A stretch of DNA of 64,000 bases from Bacillus sp. J37 (GTDB lineage Bacteria; Bacillota; Bacilli; Bacillales; Bacillaceae): assembly GCF_000518865.1 (NCBI RefSeq), contig NZ_JAEK01000001.1, forward strand, positions 310,001-374,000, in the 5' to 3' direction. Shown here piece by piece: positions 1 through 9,135 of the stretch. Position 1 is the first letter of the stretch; every line of letters begins with the position of its first letter. Below the pieces are notes generated by a model that had not been told where the DNA came from, did not search any database, and saw nothing but the letters and a program-made list of their open reading frames with translations. Both the position numbers and the translations under genes were made by a program.

Positions 1-1
1 G

Positions 2-814
2 TTCAGAGCATTCGGCCGGTATATTCAGGGACTGAATGGTCGCTACATTACTGCTGAGGATGTTGGGACTACTGTTGCTGATATGGATCTTATTCATGAG
101 GAAACAGATTATGTAACAGGTATTTCTCCTGCATTTGGTTCATCGGGTAATCCTTCCCCGGTTACAGCTTTTGGAGTATACAGGGGGATGAAAGCTGCTG
201 CAAAAGAAGCGTTTGGTACAGATTCTCTTGAAGGAAAAGTTGTGGCAGTACAAGGTGTAGGAAATGTTGCGTATAATCTTTGCAAGCATCTCCATGAAGA
301 GGGAGCAAAATTAATAGTAACAGATATTAATCAGGAAGCTGTTCGAAGAGCTGTAGAAGATTTTAATGCTAAGGCTGTTGAACCAAACGATATTTATAGT
401 GTTGATTGCGATATTTATGCACCATGTGCATTAGGAGCAACAATAAATGATGTTACGATTCCCCAATTAAAAGCAAAAGTTATTGCGGGTGCGGCAAATA
501 ATCAATTAAAAGATACAAAGCACGGTGAATTAATTCATGAATTGGGAATTGTGTATGCACCTGATTATGTTATTAATGCAGGTGGTGTAATCAATGTAGC
601 TGATGAATTGTATGGTTACAATAGTGATAGAGCGCTCAAAAAAGTGGAAACAATCTACAATAATATCTCACGGGTTATTGAAATAGCAAAACGTGATGGT
701 ATTCCAACATACAAGGCTGCTGATCGCTTAGCAGAAGAAAGAATTGAGAGAATGAGAAACTCCCGTAGCCAATTTTTACAAAACGGTCATCATATTTTAA
801 GCCGAAGATCTTAA
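2..814 (+). CDS. bcd: Leucine dehydrogenase, 3' part
   Basis: NAD-dependent leucine (branched-chain amino acid) dehydrogenase, which deaminates Leu/Val/Ile to 2-oxoacids that feed the Bkd complex encoded downstream. The reading frame is open from the window edge, so the N-terminal substrate domain with the catalytic lysine lies outside. About 270 residues are visible of a family usually near 365. They include the Rossmann dinucleotide fold ([13 protein letters not shown]) and the conserved [20 protein letters not shown] segment at the very start. The gene is followed by buk, as in the B. subtilis ptb-bcd-buk cluster. Assignment is secure from family conservation. Confidence 0.97.
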   Translation, partial: FRAFGRYIQGLNGRYITAEDVGTTVADMDLIHEETDYVTGISPAFGSSGNPSPVTAFGVYRGMKAAAKEAFGTDSLEGKVVAVQGVGNVAYNLCKHLHEEGAKLIVTDINQEAVRRAVEDFNAKAVEPNDIYSVDCDIYAPCALGATINDVTIPQLKAKVIAGAANNQLKDTKHGELIHELGIVYAPDYVINAGGVINVADELYGYNSDRALKKVETIYNNISRVIEIAKRDGIPTYKAADRLAEERIERMRNSRSQFLQNGHHILSRRS

Positions 815-833
815 TAATGAACAAAATTAGGGA

Positions 834-899
834 ATTAACCTTAACAAATAGTACATTTAATTCACGTAAATGTCCGGAAGCCATTTTGTTGAGGTTAAT
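834..899 (+). other. Inverted repeat between bcd and buk
   Basis: Arms at 834-849 and 883-899 pair over about 15 positions with one G-U and one bulge, around a ~34-nt loop that holds a second small palindrome (CATTTAA/GTAAATG). There is no T-run, so it is not a classical terminator. It may stabilise or partly attenuate the bcd transcript. Confidence 0.45.
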
Positions 900-998
900 T
901 CAGTGCACTTATCTACGTCTCAATAAACCTCAGGGAAGAAGCAGTACATATCGAAGTAATAAATAAAATGATTGAATGACTACGGAGGTTTTGGCCAA

Positions 999-2105
999 TT
1001 GCTGAGCAATGAATATCGAATACTTGTTATAAATCCAGGTTCAACCTCAACAAAAATTGGTGTGTTTGACAATAAAAGATCTATTTTTGAAAAAACACTT
1101 CGGCATGATGCTGAAAAACTTAATACGTATTCGACTATTATCGATCAATACGAATTTCGGAAACAAACCATCCTTGAAACATTAGATGAAGAAGGGATTA
1201 ACATCTCCAAATTAAATGCAGTCTGTGCCCGAGGTGGACTCCTTCGACCAATTGAGGGCGGCACATACACAGTTAATGACGAGATGATTGAGGATTTAAG
1301 AAAAGGTTTTGCTGGGCAGCATGCCTCTAATTTAGGTGGCATTATAGCTTTTGAAATTGCTGCTGCCCTAAATATCCCAGCTTATATCGTAGATCCGGTG
1401 GTTGTGGATGAAATGGAAGAAATCGCGAAAATATCAGGTATCCCTTCTATTCAAAGAAGAAGTATTTTTCATGCATTAAATCAAAAAGCAGTTGCACGTA
1501 GAGTGGCGGCAGATCTCAATAAAAAATATGAAGATTTAAACTTAATCATTACTCATATGGGTGGAGGCATCACTGTTGGTGCTCATAAGAACGGTCGTGT
1601 TATTGATGTGAATAACGGTTTGCATGGTGATGGACCATTTAGTCCCGAGAGAGCGGGGACTGTACCGGCAGGGGACCTTGTAGCAATGTGTTATTCTGGG
1701 GACTTTTACCGGGAAGAAATGATGAAGAAGCTTGTAGGACAAGGTGGATTAGTCGGATATTTAGGAACGAATGATGCAACAAAGGTAGAGAAAATGATTA
1801 AAGCAGGGGATCAAAAAGCAACATTAATTTATAATGCAATGGCCTATCAAATTGCAAAAGAAATTGGCTCTGCAAGTGCCGTTTTAAAAGGTAAGGTTGA
1901 TGCAATCGTATTAACTGGAGGATTAGCATATGGAAAAACCTTTGTTAATAAGATTTCATCATATGTTGATTGGATTGCAGATGTTTATGTGTTTCCAGGT
2001 GAAAATGAGCTGCAGGCGTTAGCTGAAGGTGCACTCCGAGTATTAAGAAAAGAAGAGGAAGCCAAACATTATCCGAATGAGAAAATGGTGTCAAAGGTTT
2101 TTTAA
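999..2105 (+). CDS. buk: Butyrate kinase
   Basis: ATP-dependent kinase of the acetate/butyrate kinase (ASKHA) family that interconverts butyryl- or branched-acyl-phosphate and the free acid, conserving energy from acyl-CoAs made by Bkd. The N-terminal phosphate-binding motif INPGSTSTK and the later [10 protein letters not shown] loop are visible. I chose the TTG at 999 because GGAGGT at 984-989 sits 9-10 nt upstream of it; a longer frame opening at 972 would start before this ribosome binding site. The chosen start gives 368 aa, near the usual family length, and agrees with the N-terminus of B. subtilis Buk. Confidence 0.95.
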   Translation: MLSNEYRILVINPGSTSTKIGVFDNKRSIFEKTLRHDAEKLNTYSTIIDQYEFRKQTILETLDEEGINISKLNAVCARGGLLRPIEGGTYTVNDEMIEDLRKGFAGQHASNLGGIIAFEIAAALNIPAYIVDPVVVDEMEEIAKISGIPSIQRRSIFHALNQKAVARRVAADLNKKYEDLNLIITHMGGGITVGAHKNGRVIDVNNGLHGDGPFSPERAGTVPAGDLVAMCYSGDFYREEMMKKLVGQGGLVGYLGTNDATKVEKMIKAGDQKATLIYNAMAYQIAKEIGSASAVLKGKVDAIVLTGGLAYGKTFVNKISSYVDWIADVYVFPGENELQALAEGALRVLRKEEEAKHYPNEKMVSKVF

Positions 2106-2230
2106 ATGTTAGAACAACATCGGACACCTTAGCCTTACTGGCATAAAGAAATGGTAGAAAAGAAGTAGAACAGCAGGTGTTCTTTATAAAAAATATTTGT
2201 TGCTTCTTACAAATGAAGGAGTGTATGAAA

Positions 2231-3652
2231 GTGGCTACTGATTACGATTTGGTTATTCTTGGCGGAGGTACCGGTGGCTATGTTGCTGCAATTCGGGCTT
2301 CACAGCTTGGACTTAAAACAGCGATTGTGGAGAAGGGGAAGCTTGGAGGAACCTGTCTTCATAAAGGGTGTATTCCTAGTAAAGCATTATTAAGAAGTGC
2401 AGAAGTTTTCACCACAGCAAAAAAAGGTGATCAATTCGGTGTAGAGATATCAGATGTTAAGCTGAATTTTTTGAAGGTACAAGAGCGAAAACAAGCCATT
2501 GTTGATCAATTGCATCAAGGTGTTCAGCAATTAATGAAAAAAGGTAAAATTGATATTTATGAAGGATTCGGTCGAATTCTTGGCCCATCCATTTTCTCTC
2601 CTATGCCCGGTACGATTTCGGTTGAGATGAACAATGGAGAGGAAAATGAAATGCTTATTCCTAAGAATGTCATTATTGCTACGGGTTCAAGGCCTAGAAG
2701 TCTTGATGGACTAGAAATTGATGGCAAAACAATTATTAGCTCTGATGAAGCTCTGGAATTAACATCCCTGCCAAAATCAGTCATCATTGTTGGAGGTGGT
2801 GTAATCGGTATTGAATGGGCTTCAATGCTATCAGACTTTGGAGTTAGTGTGACTCTATGTGAATATGCTGACCGCATCCTTCCGACAGAAGATGTAGAAA
2901 TTTCAAAAGAAATGACTCGTTTAATGACAAAAAAGGGTGTAAACATTTATACAAGTACAAAGGTATTACCGGAGACAGTTAACAAGGAAAATGGTGTAAC
3001 CATTCACGCTGAGTATCAGGGTAAACAAAAAGAATTTGCAGCAGATATTATGCTCGTATCCGTTGGTCGAAACCCAAATGTCGAGGGAATTGGTCTTGAA
3101 AATACAGATATTCGGCTAGAAAAAGGTTTTATCAACACGAATCAGTTTTATCAAACGAAGGAAACTCACATTTATGCAATTGGTGATGTTATTGGCGGGT
3201 TACAGTTAGCGCATGTAGCCTCACAGGAAGGGATTATTGCTGTGGAGCATATAGCAGGTAAAAATCCCATTCCAATGGATCATTCATTGATTTCCAAATG
3301 TATTTATAGCTCGCCTGAAGCAGCGAGTGTAGGGTTTACTGAAGGTGAAGCGAAAGAAAAAGGGTATAAAGTGAAGATTGGCAAATTTCCTTTTAAGGCG
3401 ATTGGAAAGGCTCTTGTATTTGGTGAAGTTGATGGCTTTGTTAAACTTGTCGTTGATGAGGAAACAGATGACCTTTTAGGAGTTCATATGATTGGACCAC
3501 ATGTTACAGACATGATATCTGAAGCAGGTCTTGCGAAAGTTCTTGATGCCACACCGTGGGAGATTTCACACACCATTCATCCACACCCGACATTATCAGA
3601 GGCAATTGGTGAAGCTGCACTTGCCGTTGATGGCAATGCGATCCACTTTTAA
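2231..3652 (+). CDS. lpdV: Dihydrolipoyl dehydrogenase (E3) of the branched-chain complex
   Basis: FAD-dependent E3 component that reoxidises the lipoyl groups of BkdB using NAD. Domains in order: FAD Rossmann motif GGGTGGYVAAIRA at the N-terminus, redox disulfide GGTCLHKGCIPSK at about residues 39-51, NAD-binding GGGVIGIEWA near the middle, and the C-terminal dimerisation domain with the catalytic-base signature HPHPTLSE. The GTG at 2231 is preferred: AAGGAG at 2216-2221 is 9 nt upstream and the product then begins MATDYDLVILGGG, as in the family. An upstream in-frame extension to 2177 lacks a ribosome binding site. Length 473 aa is typical. Confidence 0.96.
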   Translation: MATDYDLVILGGGTGGYVAAIRASQLGLKTAIVEKGKLGGTCLHKGCIPSKALLRSAEVFTTAKKGDQFGVEISDVKLNFLKVQERKQAIVDQLHQGVQQLMKKGKIDIYEGFGRILGPSIFSPMPGTISVEMNNGEENEMLIPKNVIIATGSRPRSLDGLEIDGKTIISSDEALELTSLPKSVIIVGGGVIGIEWASMLSDFGVSVTLCEYADRILPTEDVEISKEMTRLMTKKGVNIYTSTKVLPETVNKENGVTIHAEYQGKQKEFAADIMLVSVGRNPNVEGIGLENTDIRLEKGFINTNQFYQTKETHIYAIGDVIGGLQLAHVASQEGIIAVEHIAGKNPIPMDHSLISKCIYSSPEAASVGFTEGEAKEKGYKVKIGKFPFKAIGKALVFGEVDGFVKLVVDEETDDLLGVHMIGPHVTDMISEAGLAKVLDATPWEISHTIHPHPTLSEAIGEAALAVDGNAIHF

Positions 3653-3728
3653 TAGTAAAGTGTAAGTGCATGGTCGGAGGCATGGTTACTGAACGGGCGC
3701 TTACGCTTTTAAACTAGGAGGTATACAA

Positions 3729-4721
3729 ATGACAGAAAATCGTCATCAAATGTTAAACCTTACTGATGAAGATGTATTAGATATGTATGAAACAATGTTG
3801 TTAGCAAGAAAAATTGATGAACGGATGTGGCTTTTAAACCGTGCTGGTAAAATTCCATTTGTTATTTCCTGTCAAGGACAGGAAGCAGCTCAAGTGGGAG
3901 CAGCTTTTGCACTAGACCGTAAAGAAGATTATGTGCTTCCCTACTATAGAGATATGGGAGTTGTTTTAAGGTTTGGTATGACAGCAAAAGACCTCATGCT
4001 TTCAGGCTTTGCAAAAGCAGAGGATCCAAATTCGGGTGGAAGACAAATGCCGGGACATTTCGGTCAAAAGAAAAATAGAATTGTCACCGGATCCTCACCT
4101 GTTACAACTCAAGTTCCACATGCGGTTGGTATCGCCCTTGCAGGGAGGCTGCAAAAAAAAGATTTAGTTACATTTGTGACCTTTGGTGAAGGATCATCAA
4201 ATCAAGGTGATTTCCATGAGGGAGCTAATTTTGCTGCAGTTCATAAACTGCCTGTGATTTTCATGTGTGAAAATAACAAGTATGCTATTTCTGTTCCTTA
4301 TGATAAGCAAGTTGCATGCGAAAAAATTTCAGACCGAGCAATTGGATATGGAATGCACGGTGAAACTGTAGATGGTAATGATCCACTTGAAGTGTATCGG
4401 GCTGTAAAGGAAGCAGCAGATCGGGGACGTCGCGGAGAGGGTCCTACATTAATAGAAACAATCTCATACCGCTTAACACCACATTCAAGTGATGATGATG
4501 ATCGAAGTTACCGGGAGCAAAACGAAGTTGCTGAAGCAAAGAAAAATGATCCGGTGTTAACATTTGCCCAGTATTTAACATCACTTGGAATTTTAACAGA
4601 TGAAAAAGAAAAAGAAATCATCGATAACATAATGACAATTATAAATGAGGCAACCGAATATGCAGAAGCGGCTCCATATGCGGATCCAAATCACGCTTTA
4701 AAATATGTGTATGCTGAGTAG
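3729..4721 (+). CDS. bkdAA: Branched-chain 2-oxoacid dehydrogenase E1 alpha
   Basis: Thiamine-diphosphate-dependent decarboxylase subunit alpha. It forms an alpha2beta2 E1 with BkdAB, decarboxylates 2-oxoisovalerate, 2-oxoisocaproate and 2-oxo-3-methylvalerate and transfers the acyl group to the lipoyl arm of BkdB. The ThDP/Mg motif FGEGSSNQGDFHEG...ENN is visible around residues 150-180. Length 330 aa fits the family. A TAGGAGG ribosome binding site precedes the ATG. The next gene starts 12 nt after the stop, so alpha and beta are almost certainly cotranscribed. Confidence 0.97.
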   Translation: MTENRHQMLNLTDEDVLDMYETMLLARKIDERMWLLNRAGKIPFVISCQGQEAAQVGAAFALDRKEDYVLPYYRDMGVVLRFGMTAKDLMLSGFAKAEDPNSGGRQMPGHFGQKKNRIVTGSSPVTTQVPHAVGIALAGRLQKKDLVTFVTFGEGSSNQGDFHEGANFAAVHKLPVIFMCENNKYAISVPYDKQVACEKISDRAIGYGMHGETVDGNDPLEVYRAVKEAADRGRRGEGPTLIETISYRLTPHSSDDDDRSYREQNEVAEAKKNDPVLTFAQYLTSLGILTDEKEKEIIDNIMTIINEATEYAEAAPYADPNHALKYVYAE

Positions 4722-4733
4722 GGGGGAGAAAAT

Positions 4734-5717
4734 ATGGCTGTTATATCGTATATTGAAGCCATTACAATGGCAATGCGTGAAGAGATGGAGCGCGACGAAA
4801 ATGTTTTTGTATTAGGCGAAGATGTTGGCAAGAAAGGTGGCGTTTTTAAAGCAACTGCAGGTCTGTATGACCAATTCGGTGAAGCTCGCGTAATAGATAC
4901 ACCGCTTGCTGAATCAGCCATCGCTGGTGTTGGTATTGGTGCGGCGATGTACGGAATGAGACCAGTAGCAGAAATGCAATTTGCTGATTTTATTATGCCT
5001 GCTGTCAATCAAATCGTTTCAGAGGCGGCTAAAATTAGGTATCGATCAAACAATGATTGGAGTTGTCCTATAACAATTCGAGCACCTTTTGGTGGTGGAG
5101 TGCATGGGGCATTATATCATTCTCAATCTGTCGAAGCGATGTTCGCGAATCAACCAGGACTTAAGATTGTGATTCCGTCAACACCATATGATGCTAAAGG
5201 GCTTTTAAAAGCTGCGATACGTGATGATGACCCGGTTCTTTTCTTTGAACATAAACGTGCATATCGTTTAATCAAAGGTGAAGTACCAAATGATGATTAT
5301 GTATTGCCAATTGGAAAAGCAGATGTGAAGCGTGAAGGAGATGACGTAACTGTTATAACGTATGGATTATGTGTCCACTTTGCTCTTCAAGCTGCTGAGC
5401 GCTTGGCAAATGATGGTGTTTCTGTCCATGTAGTTGATTTACGTACAGTATACCCATTAGATAAAGAAACAATTATTGAAGCAGCTTCCAAAACCGGTAA
5501 AGTATTACTTGTCACAGAAGATAATAAAGAAGGAAGTATTATCGGTGAAGTTTCAGCCATTATAGCAGAAAACTGTTTGTTTGATTTGGATGCTCCAATT
5601 ATGAGACTAGCAGGTCCTGATGTACCAGCGATGCCTTATGCTCCAACGATGGAAAAATTCTTTATGATGAATCCCGACAAAGTTGAGGAAGCAATACGTA
5701 AATTAGCTGAGTTTTAA
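4734..5717 (+). CDS. bkdAB: Branched-chain 2-oxoacid dehydrogenase E1 beta
   Basis: Beta subunit of the E1 decarboxylase. It contributes the pyrimidine-binding half of the ThDP site and the C-terminal transketolase-like domain. Visible landmarks are the N-terminal ALxxAMxxEM-like helix, the VIDTPLAESAIAGVGIGAA segment and the C-terminal VHVVDLRTVYPLD strand-turn of transketolase C domains. Length 327 aa equals the usual size. A GGGGGGAG ribosome binding site lies upstream, and the gene sits between bkdAA and bkdB in the conserved operon order. Confidence 0.97.
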   Translation: MAVISYIEAITMAMREEMERDENVFVLGEDVGKKGGVFKATAGLYDQFGEARVIDTPLAESAIAGVGIGAAMYGMRPVAEMQFADFIMPAVNQIVSEAAKIRYRSNNDWSCPITIRAPFGGGVHGALYHSQSVEAMFANQPGLKIVIPSTPYDAKGLLKAAIRDDDPVLFFEHKRAYRLIKGEVPNDDYVLPIGKADVKREGDDVTVITYGLCVHFALQAAERLANDGVSVHVVDLRTVYPLDKETIIEAASKTGKVLLVTEDNKEGSIIGEVSAIIAENCLFDLDAPIMRLAGPDVPAMPYAPTMEKFFMMNPDKVEEAIRKLAEF

Positions 5718-5756
5718 TAATTTGTAGAAAAGCCTTTTAACCGAGGAGGTTCCATT

Positions 5757-6995
5757 GTGGCTATAGAAGAAATTAAAATGCCCCAGTTAGGGGAAAGTGT
5801 GACAGAAGGTACCATTAGTAAGTGGCTCGTTTCTGTTGGTGAAAAGGTAGAAAAGTATGCCCCGTTAGCAGAGGTCATGACAGATAAGGTTAATGCAGAA
5901 GTACCCTCATCATTTAGCGGTGTCATTAAGGAGCTTATTGCTAATGAAGGGGACACTTTAGATGTTGGAGAGGTTATTTGCCACATCGAAGTTGAGGGTG
6001 AGTCAATAGAAATAAAAGATCAACCTTCGAAAATAAAAGAACAAAATGAACAGCTAAGTGAATCAACCCAAAATAATCAAAACAAAAAAAGATATTCCCC
6101 TGCAGTCCTAAAACTTGCACAAGAACATGAAATAAATCTTGAACAAGTTAATGGTACCGGTGCGGGTGGACGGATTACACGAAAAGATTTATTGAAAATA
6201 ATGGAATCAGGCTCAATACCCGCTCCAGCTGCAAAAGAAGAAATGCCTGCACAAATAAAATCTTCTAAAGTCTCAGCACCAGTTTCAGCTCAAACGGGTG
6301 ATCGAGAAATACCAGTAACAGGTGTAAGAAAAGCAATTGCTGCAAATATGGTAAGAAGTAAACAAGAAATTCCACATGCCTGGATGATGATGGAAGTGGA
6401 CGTGACTGAGCTCGTTAAGTATAGGAACTCAATAAAAGATGATTTTAAGAAAAATGAAGGTTTTAATCTAACCTTTTTTGCCTTCTTTGTAAAAGCTGTT
6501 GCACAAGCTTTAAAAGAATTCCCGCAAATTAACTCAATGTGGGCAGGTGATAAAATTATTCAAAAGAAGGATATTAATATATCAATTGCTGTTGCAACTG
6601 AGGATTCCTTATATGTGCCTGTTATAAAACATGCAGATGAAAAAACAATCAAAGGAATTGCAAGAGATATCACTGATTTAGCATACAAGGTAAGAAACGG
6701 AAAGTTAACCTCAGAAGATATGCAGGGAGGTACTTTTACAGTTAATAATACCGGTTCATTTGGATCTGTTCAATCAATGGGAATTATTAATTATCCCCAA
6801 GCAGCGATCATTCAGGTTGAATCCATTGTGAAACGTCCAGTTATTATTGATGGGATGATTGCAGTAAGAGACATGGTGAATTTATGTATGTCCTTAGATC
6901 ATAGGATTCTTGATGGATTAGTGAGCGGTCGTTTCCTTTCAAGAGTCAAAGAGATTCTTGAACATACAACTAAAGAAACAACGCCAATTTATTAA
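5757..6995 (+). CDS. bkdB: Branched-chain 2-oxoacid dehydrogenase E2 (lipoamide acyltransferase)
   Basis: E2 core that carries the lipoyl arm and transfers branched acyl groups to CoA. Domains in order: lipoyl domain (residues 1-76, lipoyl lysine in EVMTDKVNAEVPS), a charged Gln/Asn-rich linker, the peripheral subunit-binding domain (about 115-150, containing GTGAGGRITRKDLL), a second Ala/Pro linker, and the C-terminal acyltransferase domain with the catalytic DHRILDG motif near residue 380. GTG start behind CCGAGGAGGT. It is the last gene of the operon and is followed directly by a terminator. Confidence 0.96.
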   Translation: MAIEEIKMPQLGESVTEGTISKWLVSVGEKVEKYAPLAEVMTDKVNAEVPSSFSGVIKELIANEGDTLDVGEVICHIEVEGESIEIKDQPSKIKEQNEQLSESTQNNQNKKRYSPAVLKLAQEHEINLEQVNGTGAGGRITRKDLLKIMESGSIPAPAAKEEMPAQIKSSKVSAPVSAQTGDREIPVTGVRKAIAANMVRSKQEIPHAWMMMEVDVTELVKYRNSIKDDFKKNEGFNLTFFAFFVKAVAQALKEFPQINSMWAGDKIIQKKDINISIAVATEDSLYVPVIKHADEKTIKGIARDITDLAYKVRNGKLTSEDMQGGTFTVNNTGSFGSVQSMGIINYPQAAIIQVESIVKRPVIIDGMIAVRDMVNLCMSLDHRILDGLVSGRFLSRVKEILEHTTKETTPIY

Positions 6996-7001
6996 CACAT
7001 C

Positions 7002-7034
7002 AAAAAAGTAATCGATATTTCGGTTACTTTTTTT
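7002..7034 (+). terminator. Rho-independent terminator after bkdB
   Basis: A-rich left arm AAAAAAGTAATCG, loop ATATTT, right arm CGGTTACTTTTTT. The stem is perfect apart from one G-U pair and ends in a T-run. It separates the bkd operon from the methylmalonyl-CoA mutase operon. Confidence 0.9.
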
Positions 7035-7113
7035 AATAGTAATGTAACTGAAAAACATAGGAATGTTCATTGCTGTGATGAGGAAATTATAATAGAATAA
7101 GATTATAAATGAA

Positions 7114-7127
7114 TGTAAGCGCATACT
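7114..7127 (+). promoter_or_regulatory. Candidate CcpA cre site upstream of mutA
   Basis: TGTAAGCGCATACT resembles the catabolite-responsive element of Bacillus (TGWAANCGNTNWCA) with two deviations. It lies about 120 bp before mutA in the only promoter-sized gap of the operon. Carbon-catabolite control of propionyl-CoA use would make sense; this is inference from a motif match. Confidence 0.45.
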
Positions 7128-7215
7128 TTTTGTTGTAATCGCGATTTCTGTAAAGTAATTATCTACAAGGAAGGCCGCATAATATGATATAAGGTAAAAG
7201 TTCAAAGGGGGTGGG

Positions 7216-7230
7216 CCTCCAATTTGGAGG
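7216..7230 (+). promoter_or_regulatory. Hairpin covering the mutA Shine-Dalgarno
   Basis: CCTCC (7216-7220) and GGAGG (7226-7230) are exact complements separated by AATTT. The second arm is the only good ribosome binding site for the mutA ATG at 7237. Folding would mask it, so mutA translation may be dampened or conditionally opened. Confidence 0.5.
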
Positions 7231-7236
7231 TGCAAT

Positions 7237-9135
7237 ATGGAGGAGGAACAGATTACATCTGTAACGAGGGAGAACCATAAAGCATGGGAAAAAGAAGTGG
7301 AAAAATCATTAAGAGGGGAACCCATAGAAAATTTAATGAAAATGTCTGATGAAGGAATAGCTATCAAAGCATTATACGATGAATTAGATTTAGATCATAA
7401 TGTAACAAGTAGAATACATCAAAAAGGAATAAATCATCAGTTAAAACTCAGTCAATTAATATCAGCAAAAGATCCCCAAGATTTAAAAGAAAAAATAATC
7501 TACGCAAAAAAAAGAGGTCAACACTCCTTCTATATGACAAATATTGATTATATAGAAAGAGACCAAGATATAGTTGATGCTTTTTCTTCATTAAATTGGA
7601 CTGAGGATGTTGTTTTTATTGATGTGGGAGAAAACATAGGGTTTACGCCTTTGTTCTTTCACCACCAAAAGAAACGGCATCAATTTAAACATGTTGTTGG
7701 AACGATTGGCTTTGATCCTTATGAGGAGCTTTTACTTGATGGGGGAAGTAAGATTTCACTTGGAACTAAAATGGATTATTTGGCTGATACGATAAAATGG
7801 TCTACCGCAAATGAAGGACATGTTCGATGTCTATTAATAAAAGGAAATATCTATAGTGAAGCGGGAGCAAATGCACTTCAAGAGTTAGTTTTTACTTTTT
7901 CTCAAGCGATTGATCTCATTAATGAGCTAATAAATAGGGGGATTTCATTTGAAAGTATTGAGAACTCATTAACGATCTCCCTTGGTGTTGGATCAAATTT
8001 TTTTATGGAAATCGCTAAGTTACGAGCGGCAAGGGATATATGGGCTTCGATTGTTCAAGCATTTGGTGGAAATGCACAAGAGCCTAAAGTTAACCTGCAT
8101 GCTATTACAACAACCTTTAACAAAACCGCATTTGATGCTCATGTCAACTTGCTTCGCTCAACAACAGAAAGTTTTTCTGCAGTTCTTGCTGGAGTGAATG
8201 AGATAACAATTTTGCCTTTTGATCATGTGTTAAATCAATCTAGTATTCTGGCAGAAAGAATAGCAAGGAACACATATTTTATATTGAATGAAGAAAGTTT
8301 ACTATCAAAGGTTGTTGATCCATCTGCGGGTTCTTATTATGTTGAAACAATAACGAAACAACTTGGGATGGAAGCATGGGAGAAAATAAAAGAAATTGAC
8401 CAAGATGGAGGGTTTTTACCTCAATTAAAACAGGGAACCATTCAGCATGAGCTCGAGAAGATGAGGGAAAAACGAATGACTGTAGTAAATAATAGAGATA
8501 AACTAGTAATCGGAACAAATGCATATGCTCAGACAAATGAAAAAGTAACGGTTAAGAAGGCAGAAAAAGATGAAATACCCAACAATCTAACTGAGATTAG
8601 GCCAACATTCCAGGAAGTGTTAACCTATATTGATAAAGAGAAAAGAGTTCCGACAATGAAAGGTGACGATCAAAAAGGAAAACTCCAAATTAACCCCATT
8701 CAATGTCAAAGATTAGTTGAGCATTTTGAGAGGCTTCGTTTTCAGGCTGAAAAAGCAAAAGAAAAAGGTCGTCATGTTAAAGTTGGGATCATAACGTTTG
8801 GGAAGTTAAAGAATTATAAACCAAGCCTTGATCATATTAGTGGAATCTTAGCAGCAGGAGGAATTGAAATTGAACTTACCTCTTGGGATGACATAAAAGC
8901 TTTATCTAACTTACAAGTTGTGATTCTATCTGGTAAAAAGGAAGATATTCAAGTTGTAGATGCCGCTTATATTCAACAGATAAGGAAAGATAATCCATCC
9001 CTCTACATTTATATCATGGGAAATGAGGAAGATATGACAGATAATCTCAACTTATCTGGTGTGATCTCTTTGCATGATGATATCTATGAATTTCTGCTAA
9101 ACATCCATAATGTTATGGGGGTTAGTAAAGAATGA
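7237..9135 (+). CDS. mutA: Methylmalonyl-CoA mutase small subunit
   Basis: Small (non-catalytic) subunit of the heterodimeric adenosylcobalamin-dependent mutase that isomerises (R)-methylmalonyl-CoA to succinyl-CoA. At 632 aa it matches small subunits. The N-terminal TIM-barrel region is present, but the C-terminal cobalamin-like domain lacks the DxHxxG cobalt-ligand motif, as is normal for this subunit. The stop overlaps the mutB start by 4 nt (ATGA), which implies translational coupling. B. subtilis lacks this cluster at the equivalent place between bkdB and yqiW. Confidence 0.93.
   Translation: MEEEQITSVTRENHKAWEKEVEKSLRGEPIENLMKMSDEGIAIKALYDELDLDHNVTSRIHQKGINHQLKLSQLISAKDPQDLKEKIIYAKKRGQHSFYMTNIDYIERDQDIVDAFSSLNWTEDVVFIDVGENIGFTPLFFHHQKKRHQFKHVVGTIGFDPYEELLLDGGSKISLGTKMDYLADTIKWSTANEGHVRCLLIKGNIYSEAGANALQELVFTFSQAIDLINELINRGISFESIENSLTISLGVGSNFFMEIAKLRAARDIWASIVQAFGGNAQEPKVNLHAITTTFNKTAFDAHVNLLRSTTESFSAVLAGVNEITILPFDHVLNQSSILAERIARNTYFILNEESLLSKVVDPSAGSYYVETITKQLGMEAWEKIKEIDQDGGFLPQLKQGTIQHELEKMREKRMTVVNNRDKLVIGTNAYAQTNEKVTVKKAEKDEIPNNLTEIRPTFQEVLTYIDKEKRVPTMKGDDQKGKLQINPIQCQRLVEHFERLRFQAEKAKEKGRHVKVGIITFGKLKNYKPSLDHISGILAAGGIEIELTSWDDIKALSNLQVVILSGKKEDIQVVDAAYIQQIRKDNPSLYIYIMGNEEDMTDNLNLSGVISLHDDIYEFLLNIHNVMGVSKE

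Noticed and set aside
972-998. Longer buk start at 972
   Set aside because: It lies upstream of and reads through the GGAGGT ribosome binding site; the TTG at 999 fits homologues.
2167-2183. AGAACA...TGTTCT palindrome before lpdV as an SOS box
   Set aside because: The spacer between GAAC and GTTC is 7 nt, not the 4 nt needed for a LexA box.
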